64,000 nucleotides of DNA from an uncultured Bulleidia sp. (GTDB taxonomy: Bacteria > Bacillota_I > Bacilli_A > Erysipelotrichales > Erysipelotrichaceae): NCBI GenBank assembly GCA_947087645.1, contig CAMUDN010000002.1, positions 124,001 to 188,000 of the forward strand, given 5' to 3'. Under the pieces are notes generated by a model. That model was given only the letters and a program-made list of their open reading frames with translations. It was not told the origin of the DNA and did no database searches. The position numbers and the translations under genes were made by a program. Shown here one piece after another: positions 51,674 to 60,674 of the stretch (the stretch's first letter is position 1; each line of letters starts with the position of its first letter).

Positions 51674-52879
51674 ATGAAAAAACCTGAATTACTAGCACCG
51701 GCAGGTGATTTAGCCCGTGCTAAAACAGCTATTTTATATGGTGCTGATGCTATTTTCTTAGGTGGTCAAAATTTTTCTTTACGTTCAAGAGCATCTAATT
51801 TTAGTTTAGATGACATAAAAGAGATTTGTCTTTTTGCTAAACAAAGAAATGCCCGTGTGCATGTAACAGTTAATATTATTCCCCATGAAGAAGATTTTAA
51901 TGGTTTAAAAGAATATTTACAAAAATTAGAATTGTATGGGGTAACAGCTATTATTGTAGCTTCTCCAGCCATTATGAAGTTAGCAAAAGAAGTAGCACCT
52001 AAGTTAGAAGTTCATTGTTCAACACAAATGTCAATTATGAATGCTGAAAGTGCTAAATTTTTAGTTGAAGAATTTCATTTAGATCGTGTTGTTTTAGCCC
52101 GTGAATGTTCAATAACGGAAGTAAAAGATATTATTGCAAATTGTCCCGTTGAAGTAGAAGCGTTTATTCATGGTGGCATGTGTGTTAATTATTCGGGTCG
52201 TTGTACTTTATCTAATAGAATGACTTTAAGAGATGCTAATCGTGGGGGATGTGCGCAATCGTGTCGTTGGGAATATCATCTTTTTGAAGCCCAACATGAA
52301 TTAAGTAAAGAGCAATTATTTACAATGAGTTCCAAAGATTTAATGGCAGCTGATTATTTGTATAATCTAATGGCAGCTAATGTTTCTTCTTTGAAAATTG
52401 AAGGACGCATGAAAACCGAATATTATGTTGCTAATGTTGTTCGTGCTTATCGTGCTTTAATTGATGCTATTTGGGCAAAACAAGCTGCTTTATCAAAGAG
52501 TGAAATGGCTGAACATCTAAAAGAAATTGCTCGTGTTGAAAATCGTCAAACAGCAGGTGGTCTTTATGCTGGTATTAATGATGAAGATACTATTTTATAT
52601 CATCGAACGAGCAATAATGATGTCAATCATGATTTTGTTTCAACGATTATCGATTATCAGAATAATACAGCTATTATGCAGGTGCGTAATGCATTTCAAG
52701 TAGGGGAAGTATTAGAAGTATTATCACCTGGTTTACCAAAGCGTTCATTTATTGTTAAAACAATTTGTAATGCTGATGGTGAATATATGGAAAGAGCTAA
52801 AAGACCGATGGAAATAGTTTTTTTACCTATTCCATTTGTGGTTAAAAAGAATGATATTATTCGGCGAGGAAGAATATGA
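51674..52879 (+). CDS. U32-family tRNA hydroxylation protein, TrhP2/YrrO-like
   Basis: The 401-residue U32 protein starts KPELLAPAGDLARAKTAI and has the signature EAFIHGGMCVNYSGRCTLSN with the cluster cysteines continued in GGCAQSCRWEY, then KIEGRMKTEYYVANVVRAYR. Homologues (TrhP, RlhA) need prephenate and an iron-sulfur cluster for RNA hydroxylation. It is 3 bases after the TrhP1-like gene and overlaps the next methyltransferase by 4 bases, forming an RNA-modification operon. Confidence 0.9.
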   Translation: MKKPELLAPAGDLARAKTAILYGADAIFLGGQNFSLRSRASNFSLDDIKEICLFAKQRNARVHVTVNIIPHEEDFNGLKEYLQKLELYGVTAIIVASPAIMKLAKEVAPKLEVHCSTQMSIMNAESAKFLVEEFHLDRVVLARECSITEVKDIIANCPVEVEAFIHGGMCVNYSGRCTLSNRMTLRDANRGGCAQSCRWEYHLFEAQHELSKEQLFTMSSKDLMAADYLYNLMAANVSSLKIEGRMKTEYYVANVVRAYRALIDAIWAKQAALSKSEMAEHLKEIARVENRQTAGGLYAGINDEDTILYHRTSNNDVNHDFVSTIIDYQNNTAIMQVRNAFQVGEVLEVLSPGLPKRSFIVKTICNADGEYMERAKRPMEIVFLPIPFVVKKNDIIRRGRI

Positions 52880-53598
52880 TTTTAGAAGGTGCAACATCTG
52901 TCAAAGCAGCTTTAGAAGCACAAAAAAGAAAAGTTTATGAATTAATTATTAAAAAGGGTAAGAATAATCGTAATTTACGTTATATTTATCAGAAAGCAAA
53001 GGAAATTAATGTACCAATAGTTTATAAAAGTGAAGATGAAATTAATGACTTAGCTAAAGGTAAAACACATGGTGGTATTTTAGCACGAGTTGGTGAACGC
53101 AAAAAAGAATTTATTGATGATCTTAATTTATCGCCTAATGCTTTTATTTTATTAGTTGAAGGTATAGTTGATCCATATAATTTTGGCTATATTGTACGTA
53201 GTGCTTTTAGTGCTGGCTGTGAAGCGATTTTAATGCCGACATATCATTGGCATGATTTAGAAGCAACAATTGTTAAATCATCTGCTGGAGCTTTTGAACA
53301 TTGTCAGCTTGTACAATCAGATAATTTAGTAAATGATGTACTAAAGTTTAAAAAACAAGGTTTTCACATATTAGCTGGCTATCGTAAACAAGCTATTGCT
53401 TATGATGAAGTTAATTATCAAGGTCCTATTGTTTTATGTATTGGTGGTGAATTAAGAGGCTTATCAAAAAATATTTTAAAAGAAGTTGAAACAGCTATTT
53501 ATATTCCTTATGCAAATAATTTTCGTAATGCTTTAAATGGTGCAAGTGCAGCTGCTGTATTTTGTTTTGAAGTGTTAAGACAAAGAAGACAAAAATGA
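52876..53598 (+). CDS. SpoU/TrmH-family rRNA methyltransferase, RlmB-like
   Basis: The 240-residue protein has an N-terminal L30e-like substrate-binding domain (about 1-75, EGATSVKAALEAQK, GGILARV) and a SPOUT domain. Motif 1 is VDPYNFGYIVRSAF (usually DPxNxGAIxRTA), motif 2 is CIGGELRGLSK and motif 3 NALNGASAAAVFCFE (usually SLNVxxAxAxxLYE). These departures make it a divergent member, perhaps with altered RNA target. It would 2'-O-methylate rRNA or tRNA using SAM. It overlaps trhP2 by ATGA. Confidence 0.82.
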   Translation: MILEGATSVKAALEAQKRKVYELIIKKGKNNRNLRYIYQKAKEINVPIVYKSEDEINDLAKGKTHGGILARVGERKKEFIDDLNLSPNAFILLVEGIVDPYNFGYIVRSAFSAGCEAILMPTYHWHDLEATIVKSSAGAFEHCQLVQSDNLVNDVLKFKKQGFHILAGYRKQAIAYDEVNYQGPIVLCIGGELRGLSKNILKEVETAIYIPYANNFRNALNGASAAAVFCFEVLRQRRQK

Positions 53599-53606
53599 GG
53601 TAAGTT

Positions 53607-54311
53607 ATGGAAAAGATTATATCTTTACAAAATCAAAAAATAAAAATGTGGTCTTTGTTACGATATAAAAAAGGGCGAGATAAGCAAAAAAAATTTTTAA
53701 TTGAAACAGATCATTTAATACAAGAAGCTAAGAAGGCAGGTATTTTAGAAAAAATTATTTCAGATATTGATGGTGATATATTAGTAAGTTCAGCAGTTTT
53801 AAAAAAAATACAGATTTCACAGTCAACAATTCATCAAATTGGTTTATGTAAGATACCGCATTTTAAAGAGCGTGATTATACTAAAGTAATAATATTAGAT
53901 GAAATACAAGATCCTGGTAATTTAGGTACAATTATTCGGAGTGCATTAGCATTTGGTTATGAAGCAATCTACTGCTCATTAAATTGTTGTGATGCTTTTA
54001 ATGATAAGTGTGTACAAGCATCTCAAGGAGCTGTTTTTTTCTTGCCGGTATTTCGTTATGATTTAAGTGAAGTTATTATTTCTTTGAAGAAAAAAGGTTT
54101 AAAAATTTTAGGTACTAGTTTACAAGAATCAATACCGTTAAAGAAAGTACAAAAAGAAACAAAAATAGCCCTTTTATTAGGTAATGAAGGGCAAGGAGTA
54201 AAGGATGATTTACTTGCTCTTTGTGATGAAGTTACACGTATTGAAATAAATGGTTTTGAAAGTTTAAATGTTGCGATTGCAGCAGCTATTCTTATGTACA
54301 ATTTTCAATAA
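53607..54311 (+). CDS. TrmH-family RNA 2'-O-methyltransferase
   Basis: The 234-residue protein has canonical SpoU motifs: DEIQDPGNLGTIIRSALAFG, LLLGNEGQGVKDD and ESLNVAIAAAILMY, after an N-terminal substrate-binding domain (IISLQNQKIKMWSLLRYKKG). It starts 8 bases after the divergent paralogue and ends before a strong terminator. The RNA target is unknown. Confidence 0.9.
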   Translation: MEKIISLQNQKIKMWSLLRYKKGRDKQKKFLIETDHLIQEAKKAGILEKIISDIDGDILVSSAVLKKIQISQSTIHQIGLCKIPHFKERDYTKVIILDEIQDPGNLGTIIRSALAFGYEAIYCSLNCCDAFNDKCVQASQGAVFFLPVFRYDLSEVIISLKKKGLKILGTSLQESIPLKKVQKETKIALLLGNEGQGVKDDLLALCDEVTRIEINGFESLNVAIAAAILMYNFQ

Positions 54312-54361
54312 AGTGATAATAATGTAGTTAATACATTATAAAATTAGGTATATAAATTATA

Positions 54362-54406
54362 AAAAAGTGAATCTAAAGGTTTTGTTTAACTTTAAATTCA
54401 CTTTTT
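54362..54406. terminator. Bidirectional terminator between the methyltransferase and adhE
   Basis: AAAAAGTGAATCTAAAG pairs with CTTTAAATTCACTTTTT (one mismatch) around an 11-base loop. Confidence 0.8.
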
Positions 54407-54421
54407 ATTTATCTTTTTTAA

Positions 54422-57052
54422 TTAGTGTTGATCGTAAGTAATAATTTTGCCTGTATAGGCAGCTTTCATGATTTCCATCATATCTTTAACCATTGGTACA
54501 CGTGGATTAGCTGGTGAACATTGATCTTCGTAAGCCTTATATGCTAGATCTTCAAGCTTACTCTCCCATTCTTTTTGATTGATACCTTGATCTTTGAAAT
54601 TCATTGGCATGCCAACTTCAATACCTAAGTCATAAACAGCTTGAGCAAATTTTTCTACACCTTCTTGTACAGTATCAAATTTTAAACCAATCATATGTGC
54701 TAATTCAGCATATCTTTCATCAGCATCATAATATTGATATCTAGGCCACAAGCCTGGTTTTTCCGGTTTTGTGCCATTGTAACGAATAACATATGGTAAG
54801 ACGGTAGCACATGTACGACCATGAACAGTATGGAATTCAGCTCCTATTTTATGAGCTAAAGAATGAGCCATACCTAAATACGCATTAGCAAATGCCATGC
54901 CAGCAATCGTTGAAGCGTTATGCATTTTTTCTCGTGCTTGAGCATCACTGGCTCCATTTTTAACTGATCGAGCTAAATACTTAAAGACCATTTTAATTGC
55001 TTGCATAGCTAATGCATCACTGTAATCAGTAGCCATAATTGATACATATGCTTCAATAGCATGCGTTAAAACATCCATACCTGAATCAGCAGCTACTTGA
55101 GCTGGTAGTTTCATAACTAAAGCTGGATCAATGATAGCAACTGTTGGTGTTAATGAATAGTCAGCTAGTGGAAATTTTAAATGTTTAATTTTATCTGAAA
55201 TAACAGCGAATGGAGATACTTCAGAACCTGTTCCAGAAGTTGTTGGAATACATACTAAATGTGTTTTTTTACCAAGTTCTGGATATTGGAAAGCACGCTT
55301 ACGAACATCCATAAATTTTTGCTTTAAATCGTTGAAGTCAACTTCTGGATGCTCATAAAATAGCCACATACCTTTGGCAGCATCCATAGATGATCCACCT
55401 CCTAAAGCAATAATAGTATCAGGTTTAAAAGCTTGCATTAATTCCCAACCTTTTTTAACAGTTTGTAAAGATGGATCAGGTTCAACATCACAAAACAATT
55501 GTACTTGTACTTTATTTTTCCGCTTTGCTAACTGTTCTTCAATACGTGAAACATATCCTAGATCAACCATTGTACGATCAGTAACAATAAAAGCTCGATT
55601 AATTTCTCGCATATCTCTTAAATAAGTGATTGAATTTTGTTCAATATAAATCTTGCTTGGAATTTTAAACCATTGCATAGTATTTCTTCTCTTTCCAATT
55701 TTTTTAACATTAATAAGATTAAGTGCTCCTACATTACCTGATACAGAATTATGACCATATGAACCACAGCCTAGAGTCATCGAAGGAATAAAAGAGTTAT
55801 AAATATTACCAATTCCACCAAAGGTTGTTGGTGAATTCCAAATCAATCGACAGGCTTTCATACGTTTACCAAAAGCCTCAGCTAAATTACTATCATTAGT
55901 ATGAATAGCTGCGGTATGACCTACACCATTTAACATGACAGTTGTTTCGGCTTTGTTAAAACCATCATCTGTATTGAGAGCTTTTTCCATAGCTAAAACA
56001 GGTGATAATTTTTCCCTTGATAATGGTTCTTTAATTCCTGGTTGATTAATTTCAGCAATCAAAATACTTGTTTTAGGATCTACTTTAAAACCTGCTTGTT
56101 GAGCAATCCAAGCAGCTGGCTTACCAGCCACAGCAGCATTTAATTTAGCCATTTCTACATCTTTACTATGTGCTTCATAACCAAACATAAATTTTTCTAG
56201 TTGTTTCTTTTCTTTTGTGGAACAGAAATGAACATTATAATGTTTAAACAATTTTTTTACTTCATCATATACTTCTTGATCGACAATGACGGTTTGTTCG
56301 GAAGCACAGATCATACCATTATCAAATGCTTTAGACATGGCAATATCATTAACAGCTTGTTTTAAGTTAGCACTTTTTTCAATGTAAGCAGGAGCATTAC
56401 CGGCACCTACACCAAGAGCTGGTTTACCACAACTATAGGCAGCTTTTACCATGGCATTACCACCAGTTGCTAGAATTGTTGCTACTCCATCATGATGCAT
56501 TAAGGCATTTGTTGCATCTAATGAAGGTTGTTCGATCCATTGAATACAATGCTTAGGCGCACCAGCTTTAAGTGCTGCTTCATAAACAACTTTAGCTGCT
56601 GCAATAGAACATTTTTGGGCATTAGGATGAAAAGCAAAAATAATTGGATTACGGGTTTTTAAACAAATTAAACTTTTAAAGATAGCCGTTGAAGTAGGGT
56701 TAGTAACTGGTGTTAAACCAGCAACTACACCAACTGGTTCGGCAACTTCTGTGATACCAGAAACAGGATCTTCGCTAATAATACCAACTGTTTTTAAATT
56801 GCGTAAATAATTTATCATATATTCACAAGCAAATAAATTTTTCGTAGCTTTATCCTCGAATACACCACGTCCGGTTTCCTCAATTGCTAATTTGGCTAAA
56901 GTACCATGTTGATCTAAAGCAGCAACTGTGCATTTAGCTACAATGTAATCAATTTTTTCTTGATCAAATGAAGCATATTCATTTAAAGCAAGAAGGGCAT
57001 TTTCAACTAATTGATTAACTTCATCTTGGAAAACTAGATTTTTTTCTGTCAT
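54422..57052 (-). CDS. adhE: Bifunctional acetaldehyde-CoA/alcohol dehydrogenase
   Basis: Converts acetyl-CoA to acetaldehyde and then ethanol, re-oxidising two NADH. The 876-residue fusion has an N-terminal aldehyde dehydrogenase (about 1-440; catalytic Cys in NGMICASEQT, ATGGNAMVKAAYS) and a C-terminal iron-dependent alcohol dehydrogenase (about 455-876; ALGGGSSMDAAKGMW, PTTSGTGSEVSPFAV, HSLAHKIGAEFHTVHGRTCA with metal His residues). Such proteins form spirosomes. A perfect cre and a Rex-like half site lie upstream, so it is probably under carbon and redox control. Confidence 0.96.
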   Translation of the reverse strand: MTEKNLVFQDEVNQLVENALLALNEYASFDQEKIDYIVAKCTVAALDQHGTLAKLAIEETGRGVFEDKATKNLFACEYMINYLRNLKTVGIISEDPVSGITEVAEPVGVVAGLTPVTNPTSTAIFKSLICLKTRNPIIFAFHPNAQKCSIAAAKVVYEAALKAGAPKHCIQWIEQPSLDATNALMHHDGVATILATGGNAMVKAAYSCGKPALGVGAGNAPAYIEKSANLKQAVNDIAMSKAFDNGMICASEQTVIVDQEVYDEVKKLFKHYNVHFCSTKEKKQLEKFMFGYEAHSKDVEMAKLNAAVAGKPAAWIAQQAGFKVDPKTSILIAEINQPGIKEPLSREKLSPVLAMEKALNTDDGFNKAETTVMLNGVGHTAAIHTNDSNLAEAFGKRMKACRLIWNSPTTFGGIGNIYNSFIPSMTLGCGSYGHNSVSGNVGALNLINVKKIGKRRNTMQWFKIPSKIYIEQNSITYLRDMREINRAFIVTDRTMVDLGYVSRIEEQLAKRKNKVQVQLFCDVEPDPSLQTVKKGWELMQAFKPDTIIALGGGSSMDAAKGMWLFYEHPEVDFNDLKQKFMDVRKRAFQYPELGKKTHLVCIPTTSGTGSEVSPFAVISDKIKHLKFPLADYSLTPTVAIIDPALVMKLPAQVAADSGMDVLTHAIEAYVSIMATDYSDALAMQAIKMVFKYLARSVKNGASDAQAREKMHNASTIAGMAFANAYLGMAHSLAHKIGAEFHTVHGRTCATVLPYVIRYNGTKPEKPGLWPRYQYYDADERYAELAHMIGLKFDTVQEGVEKFAQAVYDLGIEVGMPMNFKDQGINQKEWESKLEDLAYKAYEDQCSPANPRVPMVKDMMEIMKAAYTGKIITYDQH

Positions 57053-57064
57053 ATTAACACCTCT

Positions 57065-57083
57065 CTGTTATCTATTTCACAAG
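57065..57083 (-). promoter_or_regulatory. Possible Rex (redox) operator upstream of adhE
   Basis: On the reverse strand CTTGTGAAATAGATAACAG has the full TTGTGAAAT half of the Rex operator but only a partial second half. It lies 12 bases before the adhE start codon. Confidence 0.4.
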
Positions 57084-57138
57084 TAATAGTTTAAATGATC
57101 TCAGAAAAAATACAATAGCATTTATTATTTTTTTCACA

Positions 57139-57152
57139 TGTAAGCGATAACA
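57139..57152 (-). promoter_or_regulatory. Perfect cre site upstream of adhE
   Basis: TGTAAGCGATAACA matches all positions of TGWNANCGNTNWCA. It lies about 90 bases before the start codon, upstream of the probable promoter (TTGTAT / TAAACT on the reverse strand). Confidence 0.65.
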
Positions 57153-57249
57153 TTATTTAAAAAGCAAAAAATAATCATTTTCATAATAATTTTTTATGAA
57201 GATATAATATTATAATTATCTTGTATCCACTTGAAAGGACATTAATCAG

Positions 57250-57912
57250 ATGAAAAATATTTTATTATCAACTGCTTACTTAGCTCAAGAATGGTTAGTA
57301 AATGATTTGTCAACTGTACTTAATAAGCAATATTCGATGCTTGTTTTAACTTCTATTAATGAAAATTATTTACCATTTGAAACATCTTTAGAAGAAAGAA
57401 CGCAAAGAATATTAGCTCATTCTTTAAAACAATATGGTATGCAAAAAAAGCAAGTAACTTTTGCTCGCTTAGTATTATCAAATAAAGATAAAATTAAAAA
57501 AGCTTTAAGTAATAAAGATGTTCTTATTTTTGTTGGAACAGATGCTTTAAAAACATATCAAAAACTGGAAGATAATGATTTATTTGAAGATGTATATAAT
57601 TTTAAGGGAGTTAAAATTATAATTGGACCAATTGCTCACTTATTTTTAAAAGATAATTATCTTAATTTGCCAAGCTTAGATAGCATGAGTAATTTTCAAT
57701 TATTATTTAATTATGAAGAAAATGTTGATAATATTCATCAAATTATTGAATTATTAGAAGAGAAAGGAAAACAAGTTATTGCATTGAATGAAAGATCAGG
57801 ATTAATAATTGAAGATAATAATCTTTTACCCCTAGGTGATGTTTATCTTTTTACGATGGATAAGCTAGATGAATTGTATAGAGCTTATGATGAATATAAT
57901 AAAGTGAAATAG
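57250..57912 (+). CDS. Peptidase S51/PepE-like fold protein lacking the nucleophile motif
   Basis: The 220-residue protein has alternating beta strands and helices, with IFVGTDALKTYQKL near residue 93 and ALNERSGLIIEDNNLLPLGD near residue 178, which resemble the GGGNTxxL and C-terminal ALxExTALxIE segments of S51 dipeptidases. Where those have G-x-SAG, this has GPIAHLFL, so the catalytic Ser is absent. The assignment is weak. GAAAGGAC precedes the ATG. It stands alone. Confidence 0.45.
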   Translation: MKNILLSTAYLAQEWLVNDLSTVLNKQYSMLVLTSINENYLPFETSLEERTQRILAHSLKQYGMQKKQVTFARLVLSNKDKIKKALSNKDVLIFVGTDALKTYQKLEDNDLFEDVYNFKGVKIIIGPIAHLFLKDNYLNLPSLDSMSNFQLLFNYEENVDNIHQIIELLEEKGKQVIALNERSGLIIEDNNLLPLGDVYLFTMDKLDELYRAYDEYNKVK

Positions 57913-57990
57913 AAAATCATAAGTTTAAAAATACAAATTGATTAATTTTTGGCTGTCTTTTTATATTAGTGAGAATCTATAACGATTATG

Positions 57991-58022
57991 AAAATAGCAC
58001 TTCGAAAGGGAAGTGCTATTTT
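57991..58022. terminator. Bidirectional terminator, AAAATAGCACTT/AAGTGCTATTTT
   Basis: A 12-base perfect stem with an eight-base loop between convergent genes. Confidence 0.8.
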
Positions 58023-58023
58023 A

Positions 58024-59145
58024 TTATTTACTTAGAGTAATATTACCATTTAAGCCATCTGTGTAAGATATAGCATATTGATCTACTAGTTCATATTTTT
58101 GATCTTGTACCTTATTTCTTTCCATCACCCAAATAGCATTAATTTCTTTACCACTTTCTTTTTTAATACGTTTAATAAGTTCTTTGCCTTCTTTGATTGA
58201 TAAAGTAAATAAACTTGTACTCATAGCATCAGCCATTCCTGAATCGGCAGTTAAAATAGTTACAGAGCGGTAATAACGAGCTGGATAAAGAGTTTGAGGA
58301 TCAATAATATGAGAATACATTTGATTATCGTTAGCGATGTAATAACGTTCATAATCACCTGATGTCACAAAAGATAAACTACCTTTTTTATTAAAAGAAA
58401 GTAAACCATTTTGTAATTTTCCATCTGGATCAGCAACGCCAATAGTCCATGCTTCATTTTTTGGTTTTGTTCCAATCGTCCGAATATTTCGACCAACATT
58501 TACATAGCCTGATTTAACACCTTTTTTCTCCATAGCTCTAGCAACTAATTCAGTTGCATAGCCTTTACCAATAGCTCCTACATCAAGACTTACATTAGGA
58601 TCACTTATGAAAACAGTTTTTTTATTCTCATCAATTTTAATTTTATCCCAACCTTTTTGAAAACGTGTTTTTTCTAATTCTTCTTTGGTAGGTAATGATC
58701 CTTTCTTGCCTTGCTGATTAAGTATAATCCCTTCTTCTCGATATTTATGCCATAATTTTAAAGTAGAACCGATAGTGATATCAAATTCACCTTTACTTAG
58801 ATCATAAAAATGCTTTGCTTCTTTTAATAAATCGATAATTGACTGATCTACTTTAATAGCTTTTTTACCAGCATTATCATTTATCGTTTTAAGATTATTT
58901 AGACCGTCATAATTATGATAAATATCAAATAAATCATTGTAATGTTTTAAAAGCTGACAACTATCTTTAAAATTTTTTTGGGCATCGTCATTACTTTTTT
59001 TAGTATTTTCAAGATAACTATATACGGTATCAAAGCCAGAATCATAACTTAGATTTTTATAGGTAATTATTTTTGCTTCTGAACAAGCTGTTAAAAAGAA
59101 GATGAAGACAAGCAGATAAATTTTTAAGGAATATATTTTTTTCAT
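58024..59145 (-). CDS. apbE: FAD:protein FMN transferase (ApbE), lipoprotein
   Basis: ApbE uses FAD to attach FMN covalently to Thr in secreted or membrane proteins, including RnfD and RnfG. The 373-residue protein has a signal peptide with lipobox FLTAC (C21) and the ApbE domain: FDTVYSYL, LSKGEFDITIGSTLKLW, VSLDVGAIGKGYATELV and the late TADSGMADAMSTSLFTLS with metal-binding Asp/Thr. It lies outside the membrane and is divergent from rnfCDGEA, whose products carry three to four of its target motifs. Confidence 0.94.
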   Translation of the reverse strand: MKKIYSLKIYLLVFIFFLTACSEAKIITYKNLSYDSGFDTVYSYLENTKKSNDDAQKNFKDSCQLLKHYNDLFDIYHNYDGLNNLKTINDNAGKKAIKVDQSIIDLLKEAKHFYDLSKGEFDITIGSTLKLWHKYREEGIILNQQGKKGSLPTKEELEKTRFQKGWDKIKIDENKKTVFISDPNVSLDVGAIGKGYATELVARAMEKKGVKSGYVNVGRNIRTIGTKPKNEAWTIGVADPDGKLQNGLLSFNKKGSLSFVTSGDYERYYIANDNQMYSHIIDPQTLYPARYYRSVTILTADSGMADAMSTSLFTLSIKEGKELIKRIKKESGKEINAIWVMERNKVQDQKYELVDQYAISYTDGLNGNITLSK

Positions 59146-59311
59146 ATCTATTATTTTAGCACAAACATAAATTAAAGATAAAAAAGTACATAAGTAAATT
59201 TTAAAAAAATACTTTTTTATTTTTTAGGTCTCTAAGCTAGTTTTCTTTGTATGTAGCAAGCTATATATATTATAAACTATCGCAACTAACCGATATTACG
59301 ATTATTAAATA

Positions 59312-59320
59312 TGCTATAAT
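59312..59320 (+). promoter_or_regulatory. Extended -10 promoter of the rnf operon
   Basis: TGCTATAAT (TG-N-TATAAT) 31 bases before the rnfC ATG. The remaining 59146-59311 sequence shows no gene. Confidence 0.55.
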
Positions 59321-59351
59321 ATTTGTGATTCGGGGAAAGGACTTTGAAACT

Positions 59352-60674
59352 ATGTCGATTTTTAGAGGGCCAATGAAAAAACACTTAAATGGCCATAAAG
59401 ATTTAACAATGTCAGTAGCAGTTAATCACGCGATTGATCCGGATGATCTCTGGGTTCCAGTTGCAAGTGGTCCTAGTGACATGAATGTTTGTGTTGAAGT
59501 AGGTTCACAAGTAAAAAAAGGAACGAAGCTAGCAGAACGAAATGATCATTTTTATCTCCCAGTATTTTCACCTGTTTCAGGGGTTGTTGTGGAAGAGAAA
59601 AAAATGATTGGTGGGGATGGTCGCTTACACCTACATTTACATATTGTGAATGATCATAAAAACGATACTGCTCAATCGTTTGCAACATTAGATTATCAAA
59701 AAGCTAGTCGTCAAGAATTATTGGAATTTGTTAAAAATGCCGGTATTTTAGGTTTAGGTGGTGCTGGCTTTCCAAGTTATGTTAAATATTTAAAAACTGA
59801 TGGTATTGAATTATTAATTATAAATGCAGTTGAATGTGAACCGTTTTTGACAGCTGATTATAAAGCTATGGAAGAAAATATGGCTAGTCTTAAAACAGGT
59901 ATTTTAGCTTTATGGAAGTTATCCGCTGCTCCTAGAGTAGTTTTGGCAATTAAAGAAGATAAAAAAGAAATGATTGCTAAATTACGGTCATGCTTTGCTG
60001 ATACGCAAATTGAAGTTAAAACAGTTCCGGATGCTTATCCGATGGGATATGAAAGAACTTTAACTTATCAATTGACAAAAAGAAGATATGATCGTTTACC
60101 AAGTGAGGCAGGCGTAATTATTAACAATGCAAATACAGCTATTGCTTTAGCTATTGCACTTGAAAAAGGTATGCCGATTACTCATAAGTATGTCACAGTT
60201 AGTGGTGATGCTTTGAAGCATCCGCAAACAGTATATGCTCCAGTTGGTACAACGGCACATGATTTAGTTGAAGCTGTAGGTGGTTTTGCTAAAGAAGTTG
60301 ATGATGTTTTATTAATTAATGGTGGTCCAATGATGGGACGGGCTATTCCAGGAGATACATGGGCTATTGCTCAACAAACAAATGGTTTAACAGTACTTAA
60401 AAATAAAAAAGTTGATGCTATACCATGTTTACGTTGTGGTGGTTGTGTTGATCATTGTCCAATGGGTTTACAACCGATACGTATACAAGAAGAACATAAA
60501 ACAATGAATTTTGATCGTTTAATGAAATTAAGAGTTTTAGATTGTGTGGAATGTGGATTATGTACTTTTGTTTGCCCATCTAAAATAACTGTTACGGAAA
60601 ATATGCGTAGAGCAAAAACATTTGTTAATTCTAAGTTAAAAATGGCCCAAGCGGCTAAGGGAGGTAAAAAGTGA
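59352..60674 (+). CDS. rnfC: Rnf complex subunit RnfC
   Basis: RnfC is the peripheral subunit that exchanges electrons with NAD through FMN and two 4Fe-4S clusters. The 440-residue protein has GLGGAGFPSYVK and NAVECEPFLTADYK (FMN/NAD region), then two ferredoxin motifs, CLRCGGCVDHCP and CVECGLCTFVCP. I start it at the ATG at 59352 with GGAAAGGA upstream; a longer frame extends into the promoter. It opens the rnfCDGEA(B) operon. Confidence 0.95.
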   Translation: MSIFRGPMKKHLNGHKDLTMSVAVNHAIDPDDLWVPVASGPSDMNVCVEVGSQVKKGTKLAERNDHFYLPVFSPVSGVVVEEKKMIGGDGRLHLHLHIVNDHKNDTAQSFATLDYQKASRQELLEFVKNAGILGLGGAGFPSYVKYLKTDGIELLIINAVECEPFLTADYKAMEENMASLKTGILALWKLSAAPRVVLAIKEDKKEMIAKLRSCFADTQIEVKTVPDAYPMGYERTLTYQLTKRRYDRLPSEAGVIINNANTAIALAIALEKGMPITHKYVTVSGDALKHPQTVYAPVGTTAHDLVEAVGGFAKEVDDVLLINGGPMMGRAIPGDTWAIAQQTNGLTVLKNKKVDAIPCLRCGGCVDHCPMGLQPIRIQEEHKTMNFDRLMKLRVLDCVECGLCTFVCPSKITVTENMRRAKTFVNSKLKMAQAAKGGKK

